This document shows positions 35,469 to 43,302 of a DNA stretch of 64,000 nucleotides, in pieces. The stretch's first letter is position 1. Every line of letters begins with the position of its first letter. The stretch is taken from NCBI RefSeq assembly GCF_000785555.1, contig NZ_CP009129.1, positions 1,550,001 through 1,614,000 on the forward strand, given 5' to 3'. A program made the position numbers and the translations under genes. The notes below the pieces were generated by a model that saw nothing but the letters and a program-made list of their open reading frames with translations, was not told the origin of the DNA and made no database searches. This DNA is from Planococcus sp. PAMC 21323 (GTDB lineage Bacteria > Bacillota > Bacilli > Bacillales_A > Planococcaceae).

Positions 35469-36119
35469 GATAAAGGAAATGGCGCTTATACAATAGACAA
35501 TGCTTTCTTAGACACAGATGGTTTATACACTTTCGATGCTGGAGTTATGTTGTGTAGCTTTGCGGCCGATTGTGTACCTGTCATTATTCGCGATAAAAAA
35601 ACGGGCTTGGTTGGTGTCATTCACTCTGGATGGCAAGGCACTGTTAAAGAAATTACATCGAAATTTCTTCATCAGATAATCGCCGTTGAGTACTGTAATC
35701 CAGCTGACTTAGAAATTCAAATTGCCGCTTCTATTAGTCAACAGCAATTTGAAGTAGATTCCGATGTTTACCTAAAGTTTGAATCTTTAGGGTATGCTAG
35801 CGAATTTATGTATTTTAATCCATCTACGAATAAATACCATATCGACAATCAAGCAACTGTAAAGAGACAATGTGAACTTTCAGGAATTCCTTCTAGTCAG
35901 ATTCAAGTTGACTCTACATGTACATTTTTAAATTCTGAAGGATTTTCGTATCGTCAAGACCGAAAATGTGGCAGGCATTTAATATTCGCAATGAATAAAA
36001 AAATGTAATAGATTTTTTCTTTTTCTTTAGTTAACTGACAGCAGCAAATTTTTGACTTAATTATTGTAAAATCGACTCTTCGTATTCATTTTTGGATAAT
36101 TTAAAATCATAAAAACACA

Positions 36120-36149
36120 AAAGAAGAATCCCATATCAATAGGATTCTC
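36120..36149 (-). terminator. Terminator of the moa/mob/moe operon
   Basis: AGAATCC and GGATTCT form a short stem; on the minus strand it is followed by TCTTTTGTG. Confidence 0.55.
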
Positions 36150-36160
36150 CTTTTGTTGTT

Positions 36161-37177
36161 TTAACCACCAATATACGACATGCCAATTTTGTTGCGATTT
36201 TTTGCGGTTAATTCGGTTCGTTCATCTGAGTAACGGTCGTCTCTGCGCTCCCAAACGGCGGAAATTTTTTCAAGTAATTCTTCATCGTTTAAGCCACTTC
36301 GTATTAGTTCGCGAATATCGAAATGCCCTGTTGCGAATAGACATGTATAAAATTTGCCGTCTGATGACAAACGTGCACGTGTACAAGAAGAACAGAAAGA
36401 TTCGGATACTGACGTTATAAATCCTACTTGTCCTTCTCCTTCTCTAAATCGATAACGTTTGGCTACTTCCCCGTAATAATCTTTATCTACTGGCTCTAAT
36501 TGATACACCGTTTGCAATTTTTCAAGAATTTGTTTTTTGGATACTACTTTTTTAAAACTCCAGCCGTTATCATTTCCAACATCCATAAATTCGATGAAAC
36601 GTAATGTTATTCCACGTTCTTTAAAATAAGCTGTCATTGGCAAAATTTCGTGTTCATTAACGTCTTTTTGCACGACCATATTGATTTTAATTTCAAAACC
36701 AACTTGTTGGGCAAAATCAATTTGTTTTAAAATATGTGAAGGATCGATTCCTCTACCATTTAACTTCCCGAACAATTCTGGATCTAAAGCATCTAAGCTA
36801 ATATTCAAACGTCGAAGTCCCGCATCAAATAATGCTTGCGCTTGATTTCCAAGCAGCAACCCATTTGTTGTTAAGCCGATGTCTTCTACCCCCTCAACTG
36901 AAAGGATTTTTTTAACTAACTCAGGCAAGCCTCTACGCATTAATGGCTCCCCACCGGTTAAGCGAATTTTTTTGACGCCCATCGCCACAAACACTTTTGT
37001 TAAGCGATGTATTTCTTCAAATGACAATAACTCCTGCTTTGGAAGAAATGCGTAATCATCCCCGAATACTTCTTTAGGCATACAGTATGAGCAGCGGAAA
37101 TTACAGCGATCGGTGACCGAGATTCGCAAATCCCGTATCGGACGTTGAAAAAAGTCCTGTACTGGGTTTATCGTCAT
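36161..37177 (-). CDS. moaA: GTP 3',8-cyclase (molybdenum cofactor step 1)
   Basis: A 338-residue radical SAM enzyme that, with MoaC, turns GTP into cyclic pyranopterin monophosphate. The SAM cluster motif [10 protein letters not shown] is near residue 26, [13 protein letters not shown] near 75, and the second cluster motif [20 protein letters not shown] near 260; the usual terminal GG is present in SYIGG. AAGGAG precedes the ATG. Last gene of a six-gene operon; moaC is not in the window. Confidence 0.96.
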   Translation of the reverse strand: MTINPVQDFFQRPIRDLRISVTDRCNFRCSYCMPKEVFGDDYAFLPKQELLSFEEIHRLTKVFVAMGVKKIRLTGGEPLMRRGLPELVKKILSVEGVEDIGLTTNGLLLGNQAQALFDAGLRRLNISLDALDPELFGKLNGRGIDPSHILKQIDFAQQVGFEIKINMVVQKDVNEHEILPMTAYFKERGITLRFIEFMDVGNDNGWSFKKVVSKKQILEKLQTVYQLEPVDKDYYGEVAKRYRFREGEGQVGFITSVSESFCSSCTRARLSSDGKFYTCLFATGHFDIRELIRSGLNDEELLEKISAVWERRDDRYSDERTELTAKNRNKIGMSYIGG

Positions 37178-37193
37178 GGTGCCATCTCCTTTT

Positions 37194-37757
37194 TTAAACT
37201 TGCGGATAGTTTAAATTACGAAAAACAAGCGGATTTTCATGAATTGTTGATGTCTCAATCCATTGAGTTGTCACCTTATCCATGAATTTCATAACTCGTA
37301 ATTGTCCGTTTTCTAGTTCTGTTTGGAGCTGTTCTTTTATCCGACTATCCCAAACGCTCAGCAACGGGATTTTTTCAGTGTCGTTTATTACAGCAGTTAT
37401 ATCGGCAGTTGTACTTGCTAAAGTGACAAGTTTACCAATTTCTTTAGATCCTATAAAGGGCATATCACACGGCAAGACCACGTATTTTTCTGCAGGTATC
37501 GTAGTCATACCTGACAAAATCCCAGCAAGTGGACCTTGTCCTGAAATCCAGTCAAGATCTGTGATCACTTTGTATTTAGCTGGGAAACACGGTATCAATT
37601 CTGCTCTTGAAACAATAACAACACGGTCGCATACTTCTATTAAAGCTCTATATGCGCGTTCGTAGAAAAATGTCTCTTCCATAACTGCAAAAGCCTTTGG
37701 TGAACCGAATCGACGAGATAAACCACCTGCAAGTAGTATTCCTACAGTCGAAGTCAA
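37194..37757 (-). CDS. mobA: Molybdenum cofactor guanylyltransferase
   Basis: A 187-residue nucleotidyltransferase-fold protein that adds GMP to Mo-molybdopterin. The N-terminal signature is [19 protein letters not shown], with [17 protein letters not shown] and [10 protein letters not shown] behind it. It starts with TTG whose T-T-G-A overlaps the moaD stop, immediately after GTGGAGG, so translation is probably coupled to moaD. Needed for bis-MGD enzymes such as the formate dehydrogenase encoded nearby. Confidence 0.93.
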   Translation of the reverse strand: MTSTVGILLAGGLSRRFGSPKAFAVMEETFFYERAYRALIEVCDRVVIVSRAELIPCFPAKYKVITDLDWISGQGPLAGILSGMTTIPAEKYVVLPCDMPFIGSKEIGKLVTLASTTADITAVINDTEKIPLLSVWDSRIKEQLQTELENGQLRVMKFMDKVTTQWIETSTIHENPLVFRNLNYPQV

Positions 37758-37987
37758 CCTCCACTTACCGGTGGGATAAATGCAACAATATCACCTGACT
37801 CTAGAACATCTGTCGGTAAAGCATATTCTTCATTAATCGCAATACGTGCTGCACCTGATAAAAAATCCGGGTATTTTTCAGTCGCCCATTGCCATAATTC
37901 ATCAACCGTTTTACCTGACATATCGACTTGTTCTTCTGAGATGCCTGTCTGTTCTTTTAGTCCTGCAAAATAGCGTAAGCTGATCAT
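37754..37987 (-). CDS. moaD: Molybdopterin synthase small subunit
   Basis: A 77-residue ubiquitin-like sulfur carrier, starting MISLRYFAGLKEQTG and ending in [10 protein letters not shown], whose C-terminal diglycine is thiocarboxylated. The ATG at 37987 follows AAAGGGG and overlaps the moaE stop by 4 bases (ATGA). The frame is open further upstream, but that part overlaps moaE. Confidence 0.95.
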   Translation of the reverse strand: MISLRYFAGLKEQTGISEEQVDMSGKTVDELWQWATEKYPDFLSGAARIAINEEYALPTDVLESGDIVAFIPPVSGG

Positions 37988-38424
37988 AATGATCCCCTTT
38001 CCGGTTTTTTCTTCTGGTCGCCAATCCATTCTTCTCCGTCTTCCCAAATTTCCTTTTTCCAAATGGGCACAATTTCTTTAATTCGCTCTATGGCATACTC
38101 ATTTGCTTCATATGCAGATTTTCGATGCGGCGATGATACAGCAATAACTACTGCAATATCACTAATTTGTAGTTCACCAATACGGTGGGCAATAGCAACT
38201 TTCGTACCTTCCCAACGCTGTTCTATTTCCTCGCCTATTTGTGCTAATTTTTTCTCAGCCATAGGTATATACGCTTCATACGATAAATACATTGTCCGCA
38301 CACCTTTTGTCCATTCACGAACATGTCCTGTAAACAAAGTTACCGCACCTGCTTCTGGTCTCAATACAAAATCTGCATATAGTTGCGGGTCAATCGCAGT
38401 TGTTACGATTTCATAAGCCTTCAT
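37984..38424 (-). CDS. moaE: Molybdopterin synthase catalytic subunit
   Basis: A 146-residue MoaE. Conserved stretches are GAVTLFTGHVREWT, the KVAIAHRIGELQISDIAVVIAV region with HRIG, SPHRKSAYEANEYAIERIKE and PIWKKEIWEDGEEWIG with the catalytic lysine. It forms the heterotetramer with MoaD. ATG at 38424 overlaps the mobB stop by 14 bases; an in-frame GTG is 12 bases further upstream. Confidence 0.95.
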   Translation of the reverse strand: MKAYEIVTTAIDPQLYADFVLRPEAGAVTLFTGHVREWTKGVRTMYLSYEAYIPMAEKKLAQIGEEIEQRWEGTKVAIAHRIGELQISDIAVVIAVSSPHRKSAYEANEYAIERIKEIVPIWKKEIWEDGEEWIGDQKKKPERGSL

Positions 38425-38923
38425 GATTGTCACCATCCATCCAGTTAATAAACCAATCCCCTATTTGCTTACTGTCATTCTGCAGATTCACATAGGCTTT
38501 GTCCAGTTCTAATGCTTCTGGTGAAACAACTAATTCGATATGTTTAAGCTTTTGTAACGTGACCCAATCCTCTTCAGAATGGAGTAATACAATTTTTGCA
38601 TAATGAGATTCTTTAAAACCTTCCACTAAAACCAAATCCGGATTGCTAACTGCAGAAAGTAAGATTAAATCGTCCAATGTCGCATTTTGTTTTTGCTGGT
38701 GCATTTGTATTACTCCACCACCATATGCAATTGAACAATCTGCACCTTCTTCAAATTGTCGCATGCTATCAGTTTTAGCATCAGGCATATGCAGTGCCCC
38801 TCCATGACCATGATGCTTGATTGTGGAAACTTTTTTCCCTCTACTTTTTGCAAGTTTTAGTAATTGCAAAATTAATGTCGTTTTACCGCTATTTTTATAG
38901 CCTACTATTTGCAGTACTTTCAC
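38411..38923 (-). CDS. mobB: Molybdopterin-guanine dinucleotide biosynthesis adaptor
   Basis: A 170-residue P-loop protein: VLQIVGYKNSGKTTL (Walker A) at the start, STIKHHGHGG near residue 38 and DLVLVEGFKESHYAKI near 107. MobB binds GTP and assists MobA. I choose the GTG at 38923, which overlaps the moeA stop by 4 bases (GTGA) with AGGTGG just before; another GTG lies 9 bases upstream. Confidence 0.92.
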   Translation of the reverse strand: MKVLQIVGYKNSGKTTLILQLLKLAKSRGKKVSTIKHHGHGGALHMPDAKTDSMRQFEEGADCSIAYGGGVIQMHQQKQNATLDDLILLSAVSNPDLVLVEGFKESHYAKIVLLHSEEDWVTLQKLKHIELVVSPEALELDKAYVNLQNDSKQIGDWFINWMDGDNHEGL

Positions 38924-40164
38924 ACTTTCCACCTATCGGAACCTTCTTCTGAACCAAGCAGCAAGACATCTACAGCATCTCCTGTTTGATAGCCTCGCGA
39001 GCCGCCTGGCAATACAATTAATGCATTGCCTCGAGCTATTGAGGACACAGCATTAGATTTGTTAAACCCGGCAGGTGATGCTGTCTGTCCATCATAAATC
39101 GCCCGAACAAATCGAGTAAATGGATTGGCTTTCGTAAAGTCTTCTCCTAATACTGCAGTCGTGTGTGGCATATATATTTTTTGCGCCCCCATCATTTTTA
39201 AAAGTGCTGGACGTGTAAATAATTCGAATCCTGTAAAACAAGCAGATGGATTGCCGGATAAACCAAACAGTAGCCGATTATTTATCAATGCAATTGTCGT
39301 TACACTGCCCGGACGCATGGCGACTTTATTGAATAACACTTGTGCTCCAAGCTTTTCGTAGATAGCTGGAAGAAAATCAAAATCACCGACGGAAACACCG
39401 CCCGTTGTAATAAGACAATCATTTTCCTCAGCTGCTTTTTTTACAATCCGATAGCTTTCTTCCAAATTATCGACTGACATTCCATACATTTTACAACCCA
39501 AACCCATTCGCTTTAACTGAGCGACGATCATAGGTCCGTTGCTATTTCGTATTTTTCCTGGCACTAAATCATCTTCTACCGCTAACAATTCTGTACCAGT
39601 TGATAGAATGCCCACTATTGGTTGTTTTGCTACCCTTACTTTTGAATAACCAAAAGTCGCGAGTAATGCGATCGTTCCAGGGTTGATAAAACTTCCACTG
39701 TCAATTACCACTTCTTCTTTCCGCAGATCTTCACCTTGCAAAGATACGTTTTCGAGAGGCATGAAAGATTTTCGAATGGTTATGCCATCATCAATTTCTT
39801 TCGTTTGTTCGAACATAACTATTGCATCTGCTCCCTCTGGAAGTTGCGCTCCTGTCATAATACGGATGGCCTCAAATGCTTGCAATTTTTTTGACGATAC
39901 TTCCCCTGCACCAATATGATCTATGACTTTAAAGGCGATTCGAGTATCACCCGTTGCACCTCTGGAATCTATCGAACGAATCGCATATCCATCATAAGGA
40001 GAACGATCAAAAGGTGGCACATCACTCGACGCAACGATTGGTTCTGCTAAAATACAGCCATAACTTTCTTCTAAATCTACTGTTTCAATACCAATTGGAA
40101 AAGCGTTTTCTACTACTTTTTTTACCGCTTCTACAACAGCTAGCGGAATCCGTTTTTCGACCAT
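38920..40164 (-). CDS. moeA: Molybdopterin molybdotransferase
   Basis: A 414-residue MoeA that inserts molybdate into adenylated molybdopterin. Seen: PFDRSPYDGYAIRS near residue 52, IGAGEVSSKKL, IMTGAQLPEGADAIVMFEQT near 105, STGTELL near 192, TTGGVSVGDFDFLP near 255 and GLSGNPSACFTGFELF near 305. First gene of the operon, with AAGGAG before the ATG and a 200-bp leader that shows no recognised molybdenum-cofactor riboswitch. Confidence 0.96.
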   Translation of the reverse strand: MVEKRIPLAVVEAVKKVVENAFPIGIETVDLEESYGCILAEPIVASSDVPPFDRSPYDGYAIRSIDSRGATGDTRIAFKVIDHIGAGEVSSKKLQAFEAIRIMTGAQLPEGADAIVMFEQTKEIDDGITIRKSFMPLENVSLQGEDLRKEEVVIDSGSFINPGTIALLATFGYSKVRVAKQPIVGILSTGTELLAVEDDLVPGKIRNSNGPMIVAQLKRMGLGCKMYGMSVDNLEESYRIVKKAAEENDCLITTGGVSVGDFDFLPAIYEKLGAQVLFNKVAMRPGSVTTIALINNRLLFGLSGNPSACFTGFELFTRPALLKMMGAQKIYMPHTTAVLGEDFTKANPFTRFVRAIYDGQTASPAGFNKSNAVSSIARGNALIVLPGGSRGYQTGDAVDVLLLGSEEGSDRWKV

Positions 40165-40307
40165 TCAACCCCAGCTCCTTTAAGAATTAAAGTCCTTAGC
40201 ATCTATTTTACAGCTTATGTATTTTTAAATTTTAGAAAGTTTCTTATCGTACTAAACTTATACAAAGTGCTTGAGCCTGTCAAACTAGCGTTTTTGTTTA
40301 AAAGAAA

Positions 40308-40339
40308 AAAACCTTGAAAACTAATGCCTTCAAGGTTTT
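40308..40339 (-). terminator. Terminator of the OFA transporter gene
   Basis: AAACCTTGAA and TTCAAGGTTT pair around AACTAATGCC; on the minus strand TTTTTTCTTTT follows. Confidence 0.75.
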
Positions 40340-40368
40340 AAATCTACTCATTCATTGGATATTTTGCC

Positions 40369-41652
40369 TTAGTCGCTAACGACTTCAGCATTGTTTGATA
40401 CTGCCATTTCTGCATTTTTAGTTCGAAGTCTGCGAATATCAAGTCGAATAATTAGTGATATTACAAGTGCTACTACAAACAGACCTGCAAAGAAAATAAG
40501 ACTGCTCTCGTAACTACCCGTTTTATCCTTCATGTAAGCTGCAAACAATGGTCCTGCAAGACCAGCTGCAGCCCATGCCGTTAAAATATAGCCGTGAATT
40601 GCTCCCAGCTGTTTTGTGCCGAAAATGTCAGCAATATAAGCTGGAATCGAAGCAAATCCACCGCCGTAGCAAGTGTAAATGATCGCTAGCATGATTTGGA
40701 AAAAGATTGCATTTGTTGTAAAAGGCAACATTGCAAACAACGCAATTTGGATAACAAAAAATGCTGTATAAGTGTTTGGACGTCCGATGTAATCGGAAAT
40801 TGTCGCCCAACCAAGTCGACCAAGACCATTAAAAATCCCTAAAACACCAACTAATGCTGCTGCTTGAACGGTTGTCATGCCAATGCTGTCAATTGCCATT
40901 GGTTTCGCAGCTGATAATATCGCAATTCCGCATGTGACATTAATAAATAACATAAACCATAAATAGTAAAATCGTTTTGTTTTGATAGCTTCATTTGCAG
41001 TCAACTGAGACAAATCTATTTTTCGTTCGACTTTGCCGCTGCTAACTTTTTCTTCAAAGCCAGCCGGTGACCATCCTTCTTGCGGTTTTTCAAGATATAG
41101 AGACGATAGCACCATAATAATTAAATACGCAGCACCTAATGTATAAAAAGTTTGTTCGACTCCTACAGTCGTAATAAGCTTTTCCATAATTGGGCTACTA
41201 ATCGCAGCTGCAAACCCAAAGCCCATAATCGCCAGACCTGTTGCTAGGCCACGACGGTCAGGAAACCATTTTACTAAAGTTGAAACCGGAGCGATATAAC
41301 CGATTCCAAGTCCGATTCCTCCGAGCGCTCCGTAAAACACGTAGAGTAAGGGTAAAGAGGAAGCGCTTACTGCAAATCCTGATCCGATAATTCCAGTACC
41401 AAAAAACATGGCTGCGACAAGTCCTGCTTTTCGCGGACCGTACTTTTCAACAAAACTACCAAAAAAGGCAGCAGATAATCCTAGAAACAGGATGGCAATA
41501 CTAAAAGTCAATTGCACTTGACTCGTTGTCCAACCAAATTGCTCGATTAGGGGGTTTGTAAAATTGCTCCATGCATAAACAGATCCGATTGATATATGAA
41601 TCCCCACTGCAGATAATGCAATCAGCCATCTGTTTTTTGGTTTCTTTTTCAT
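40369..41652 (-). CDS. OFA-type MFS transporter (oxalate/formate antiporter family)
   Basis: A 427-residue MFS protein with about 12 helices. IHISIGSVYAWSNFTNPLI at the N-terminus and GLGIGYIAPVSTLVKWFPDRRGLATG near residue 120 are typical of the oxalate:formate antiporter (OFA) subfamily. Its place between the molybdenum cofactor operon and fdhD suggests transport of formate or a related small carboxylate, although many OFA members have other substrates. ATG follows AGGAGG; monocistronic. Confidence 0.88.
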   Translation of the reverse strand: MKKKPKNRWLIALSAVGIHISIGSVYAWSNFTNPLIEQFGWTTSQVQLTFSIAILFLGLSAAFFGSFVEKYGPRKAGLVAAMFFGTGIIGSGFAVSASSLPLLYVFYGALGGIGLGIGYIAPVSTLVKWFPDRRGLATGLAIMGFGFAAAISSPIMEKLITTVGVEQTFYTLGAAYLIIMVLSSLYLEKPQEGWSPAGFEEKVSSGKVERKIDLSQLTANEAIKTKRFYYLWFMLFINVTCGIAILSAAKPMAIDSIGMTTVQAAALVGVLGIFNGLGRLGWATISDYIGRPNTYTAFFVIQIALFAMLPFTTNAIFFQIMLAIIYTCYGGGFASIPAYIADIFGTKQLGAIHGYILTAWAAAGLAGPLFAAYMKDKTGSYESSLIFFAGLFVVALVISLIIRLDIRRLRTKNAEMAVSNNAEVVSD

Positions 41653-41881
41653 TTTCTCTGACCTCCTGATGAAATTGTAAATAACTATATAAAATGATTT
41701 CTCTTAAAGACAAATCATCAGTTTTCATTAGCTGTGAGGTTAACTTCCCGAGAAAAAAAGCTGTAAAAATACAGCTAAACTTTTAGTAATACATGTGAAT
41801 AATTTTTGAATAATAAGACGATTAGAATCATAGCACCCTTCTTTTTATTTGTCACCAGATTTTTTTCGAAGTTTTTATCGG

Positions 41882-42673
41882 CTATTCACCAACAATTCTT
41901 TCGGGATGAGTATAAAGGTTAAAAGAACTCCCACGAATAAAACCGATTGCCGTGATTCCTAAGTCTTCAGCTAAAGTTAATGCCAGCTCTGTTGGCGCAG
42001 ATTTGGAAAGAACAATTTCACAACCGATTTTTGCCACTTTCATTAAAATTTCAGAAGATATCCGACCGCTAAAAACAATTACTTTATCGCGAACGTCAAT
42101 ATCATTCATTAAGCAATAGCCATATATTTTATCTAATGCATTATGTCTACCAATATCCATACGTGAAACAATTATACCGTTTGCATCACAAAGAGCCGCA
42201 TTATGCACACCACCTGTTTGTTTGAACATTTCTGCTGACTCACCCATATCTTTCATCAGTTGAAAACAATTTTCTGGCGTTAATGTCACTCGAACTTCTG
42301 TCATTTTCTTCGCAATCATTGCATCATGTGCAAAAACAAATCCTTGACGACTCATGCCACAGCAGGAACTAATAAAACGCTTGTTTTGTAGTTGTTCAAA
42401 AAAGGGATATACTTTTTTGGCTGTGATAAGCACGGTGCCTGTTTTTTCATCTACACGAATATCTTGGATGTCTTTGAAGTTTGGAATGATTCGCTCAGAA
42501 ACTAGAAATCCAATTGCCATCTCCTCCATTTTGTCTGGAGAACACACGATTGTGATAAATTCTTTGCCGTTAATTTTGATAGTGGCTGGTTGCTCAACAA
42601 CAATGCGATCTTCTTTTTCAATGAAAGCACCTTTTTCAAAACGAATGATTTTACGTACTTTGTCTTGTTTCAT
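41882..42673 (-). CDS. fdhD: Formate dehydrogenase accessory sulfurtransferase
   Basis: A 263-residue FdhD. It passes sulfur to the molybdenum cofactor of formate dehydrogenase. The conserved cysteine segment FISSCCGMSRQGF is near residue 98, followed by TGGVHNAALCD, DIGRHNALDKIYG and FSGRISSEILMKVAKIG. Its ATG follows TAGGAGAG and lies inside the end of the DUF2294 gene (31-base overlap counted from 42651), so both are co-transcribed, divergent from fdhA. Confidence 0.95.
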   Translation of the reverse strand: MKQDKVRKIIRFEKGAFIEKEDRIVVEQPATIKINGKEFITIVCSPDKMEEMAIGFLVSERIIPNFKDIQDIRVDEKTGTVLITAKKVYPFFEQLQNKRFISSCCGMSRQGFVFAHDAMIAKKMTEVRVTLTPENCFQLMKDMGESAEMFKQTGGVHNAALCDANGIIVSRMDIGRHNALDKIYGYCLMNDIDVRDKVIVFSGRISSEILMKVAKIGCEIVLSKSAPTELALTLAEDLGITAIGFIRGSSFNLYTHPERIVGE

Positions 42674-43043
42674 CCATGCTCTCTCCTATCTGTCCTGATT
42701 GATCAATTGGTCTATCGAAAAGAAAAACGGATACAGCGATATCATCCTCTATTTTGATGTCTGAAAACAGGTGGACAAACTTTGCATTGACTAACTTCTC
42801 CATACCTTCTGGTGCAGCTGTTGCATATACACTTTGAATCATACGCGTACGTGCAGTAATAACCATTTCTTTTCCTGCTGGAGTTTTGGCGATAAATTGT
42901 TCAGATGGACTAAGGTTACCGTACAAAGTTGAAATCGCCATATCATTAATAAACACCGTGTGGATTCGCTCTGGACCTTTGCCAAAAAGGCTTTTACGTA
43001 ATTTCCGAATGATGTCGTTAAATTCATGTATTTGTCTAGACAC
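42651..43043 (-). CDS. DUF2294 family protein
   Basis: A 130-residue protein of the DUF2294 (YbcI-like) family: a helical start, LFGKGPERIHTVFINDMAI near residue 20, and ITARTRMIQSVYATAAPEGM near residue 63. Function unknown; the family is often found with formate dehydrogenase or CO2/bicarbonate genes. GTG at 43043 has GGGGAG nine bases ahead; an ATG six bases upstream is too close to that site. First gene of the fdhD operon. Confidence 0.82.
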   Translation of the reverse strand: MSRQIHEFNDIIRKLRKSLFGKGPERIHTVFINDMAISTLYGNLSPSEQFIAKTPAGKEMVITARTRMIQSVYATAAPEGMEKLVNAKFVHLFSDIKIEDDIAVSVFLFDRPIDQSGQIGESMDETRQST

Positions 43044-43096
43044 AAACATCTACTCCCCGTCGATAAGTTTTATTTATTGACTTGTTCATATTTTAG

Positions 43097-43125
43097 TTGT
43101 ATATGACATTTTTACTGTTTATAAT
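43097..43125 (+). promoter_or_regulatory. Probable sigma-A promoter for the formate dehydrogenase operon
   Basis: TTGTAT (43097-43102), a 17-bp spacer, then TATAAT (43120-43125). It would start a leader of about 170 bases before the fdhA start codon. Confidence 0.55.
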
Positions 43126-43158
43126 AATAGCATATGTTGGTACTGTCGTAAGTTATTG

Positions 43159-43172
43159 CGATAGCGCTTTCA
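43159..43172 (+). promoter_or_regulatory. cre-like site in the fdhA leader
   Basis: CGATAGCGCTTTCA matches the catabolite-responsive element consensus TGWAANCGNTNWCA at all but two positions and lies about 30 bases after the predicted transcript start, a position where CcpA blocks elongation. Confidence 0.35.
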
Positions 43173-43227
43173 CTTTAACTGTATAAGCTTGGATTGGTCA
43201 TTTAGCAAGTCCTGTTAAAACACTATT

Positions 43228-43280
43228 CCACTATGAAAACAAAACACTTACCAAGTGTGTTTTTCATAGTGGATTTTTTT
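43228..43280 (+). terminator. Terminator-like hairpin in the fdhA leader (possible attenuator)
   Basis: CCACTATGAAAA at 43228 pairs with TTTTCATAGTGG ending at 43272, extended by ACACTT/AAGTGTGT in the upper stem, and is followed by ATTTTTTTAT. It lies between the promoter and the fdhA ribosome binding site, where a plain terminator would shut the operon off. Confidence 0.6.
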
Positions 43281-43302
43281 ATATCAAAAAGGAGGTTTTT
43301 GC

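Larger units (their letters stand above)
33895..36008 (+). pseudogene. Laccase-domain (YfiH/PgeF-like) gene split by an insertion sequence
   Basis: The 5' part (33895-34119, 75 codons, TTG start after AAAAGGTG) ends in VTKH and the 3' part (35469-36008, 180 codons) begins DKGNGAY. Deleting the IS and one copy of its 8-bp target duplication rejoins them in frame as a 254-residue protein, the normal length of the family. Family marks are CTQQTHS, FAADCVPVIIRDKKTG, GVIHSGWQGTVKEI and RQDRKCGRHLIF. Such proteins are multicopper-oxidase-like or purine-nucleoside-acting enzymes (YlmD/PgeF). The interruption removes the metal histidine region from the N-terminal product, so the gene is presumed inactive. 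Confidence 0.93.

Noticed and set aside
36202-36420. A 72-residue plus-strand frame inside moaA
   Set aside because: Antisense to a well-supported gene with no start signals.
43228-43302. The fdhA leader as a known molybdenum-cofactor riboswitch
   Set aside because: No match to the conserved Moco RNA core was seen; only a simple terminator-like stem can be supported.
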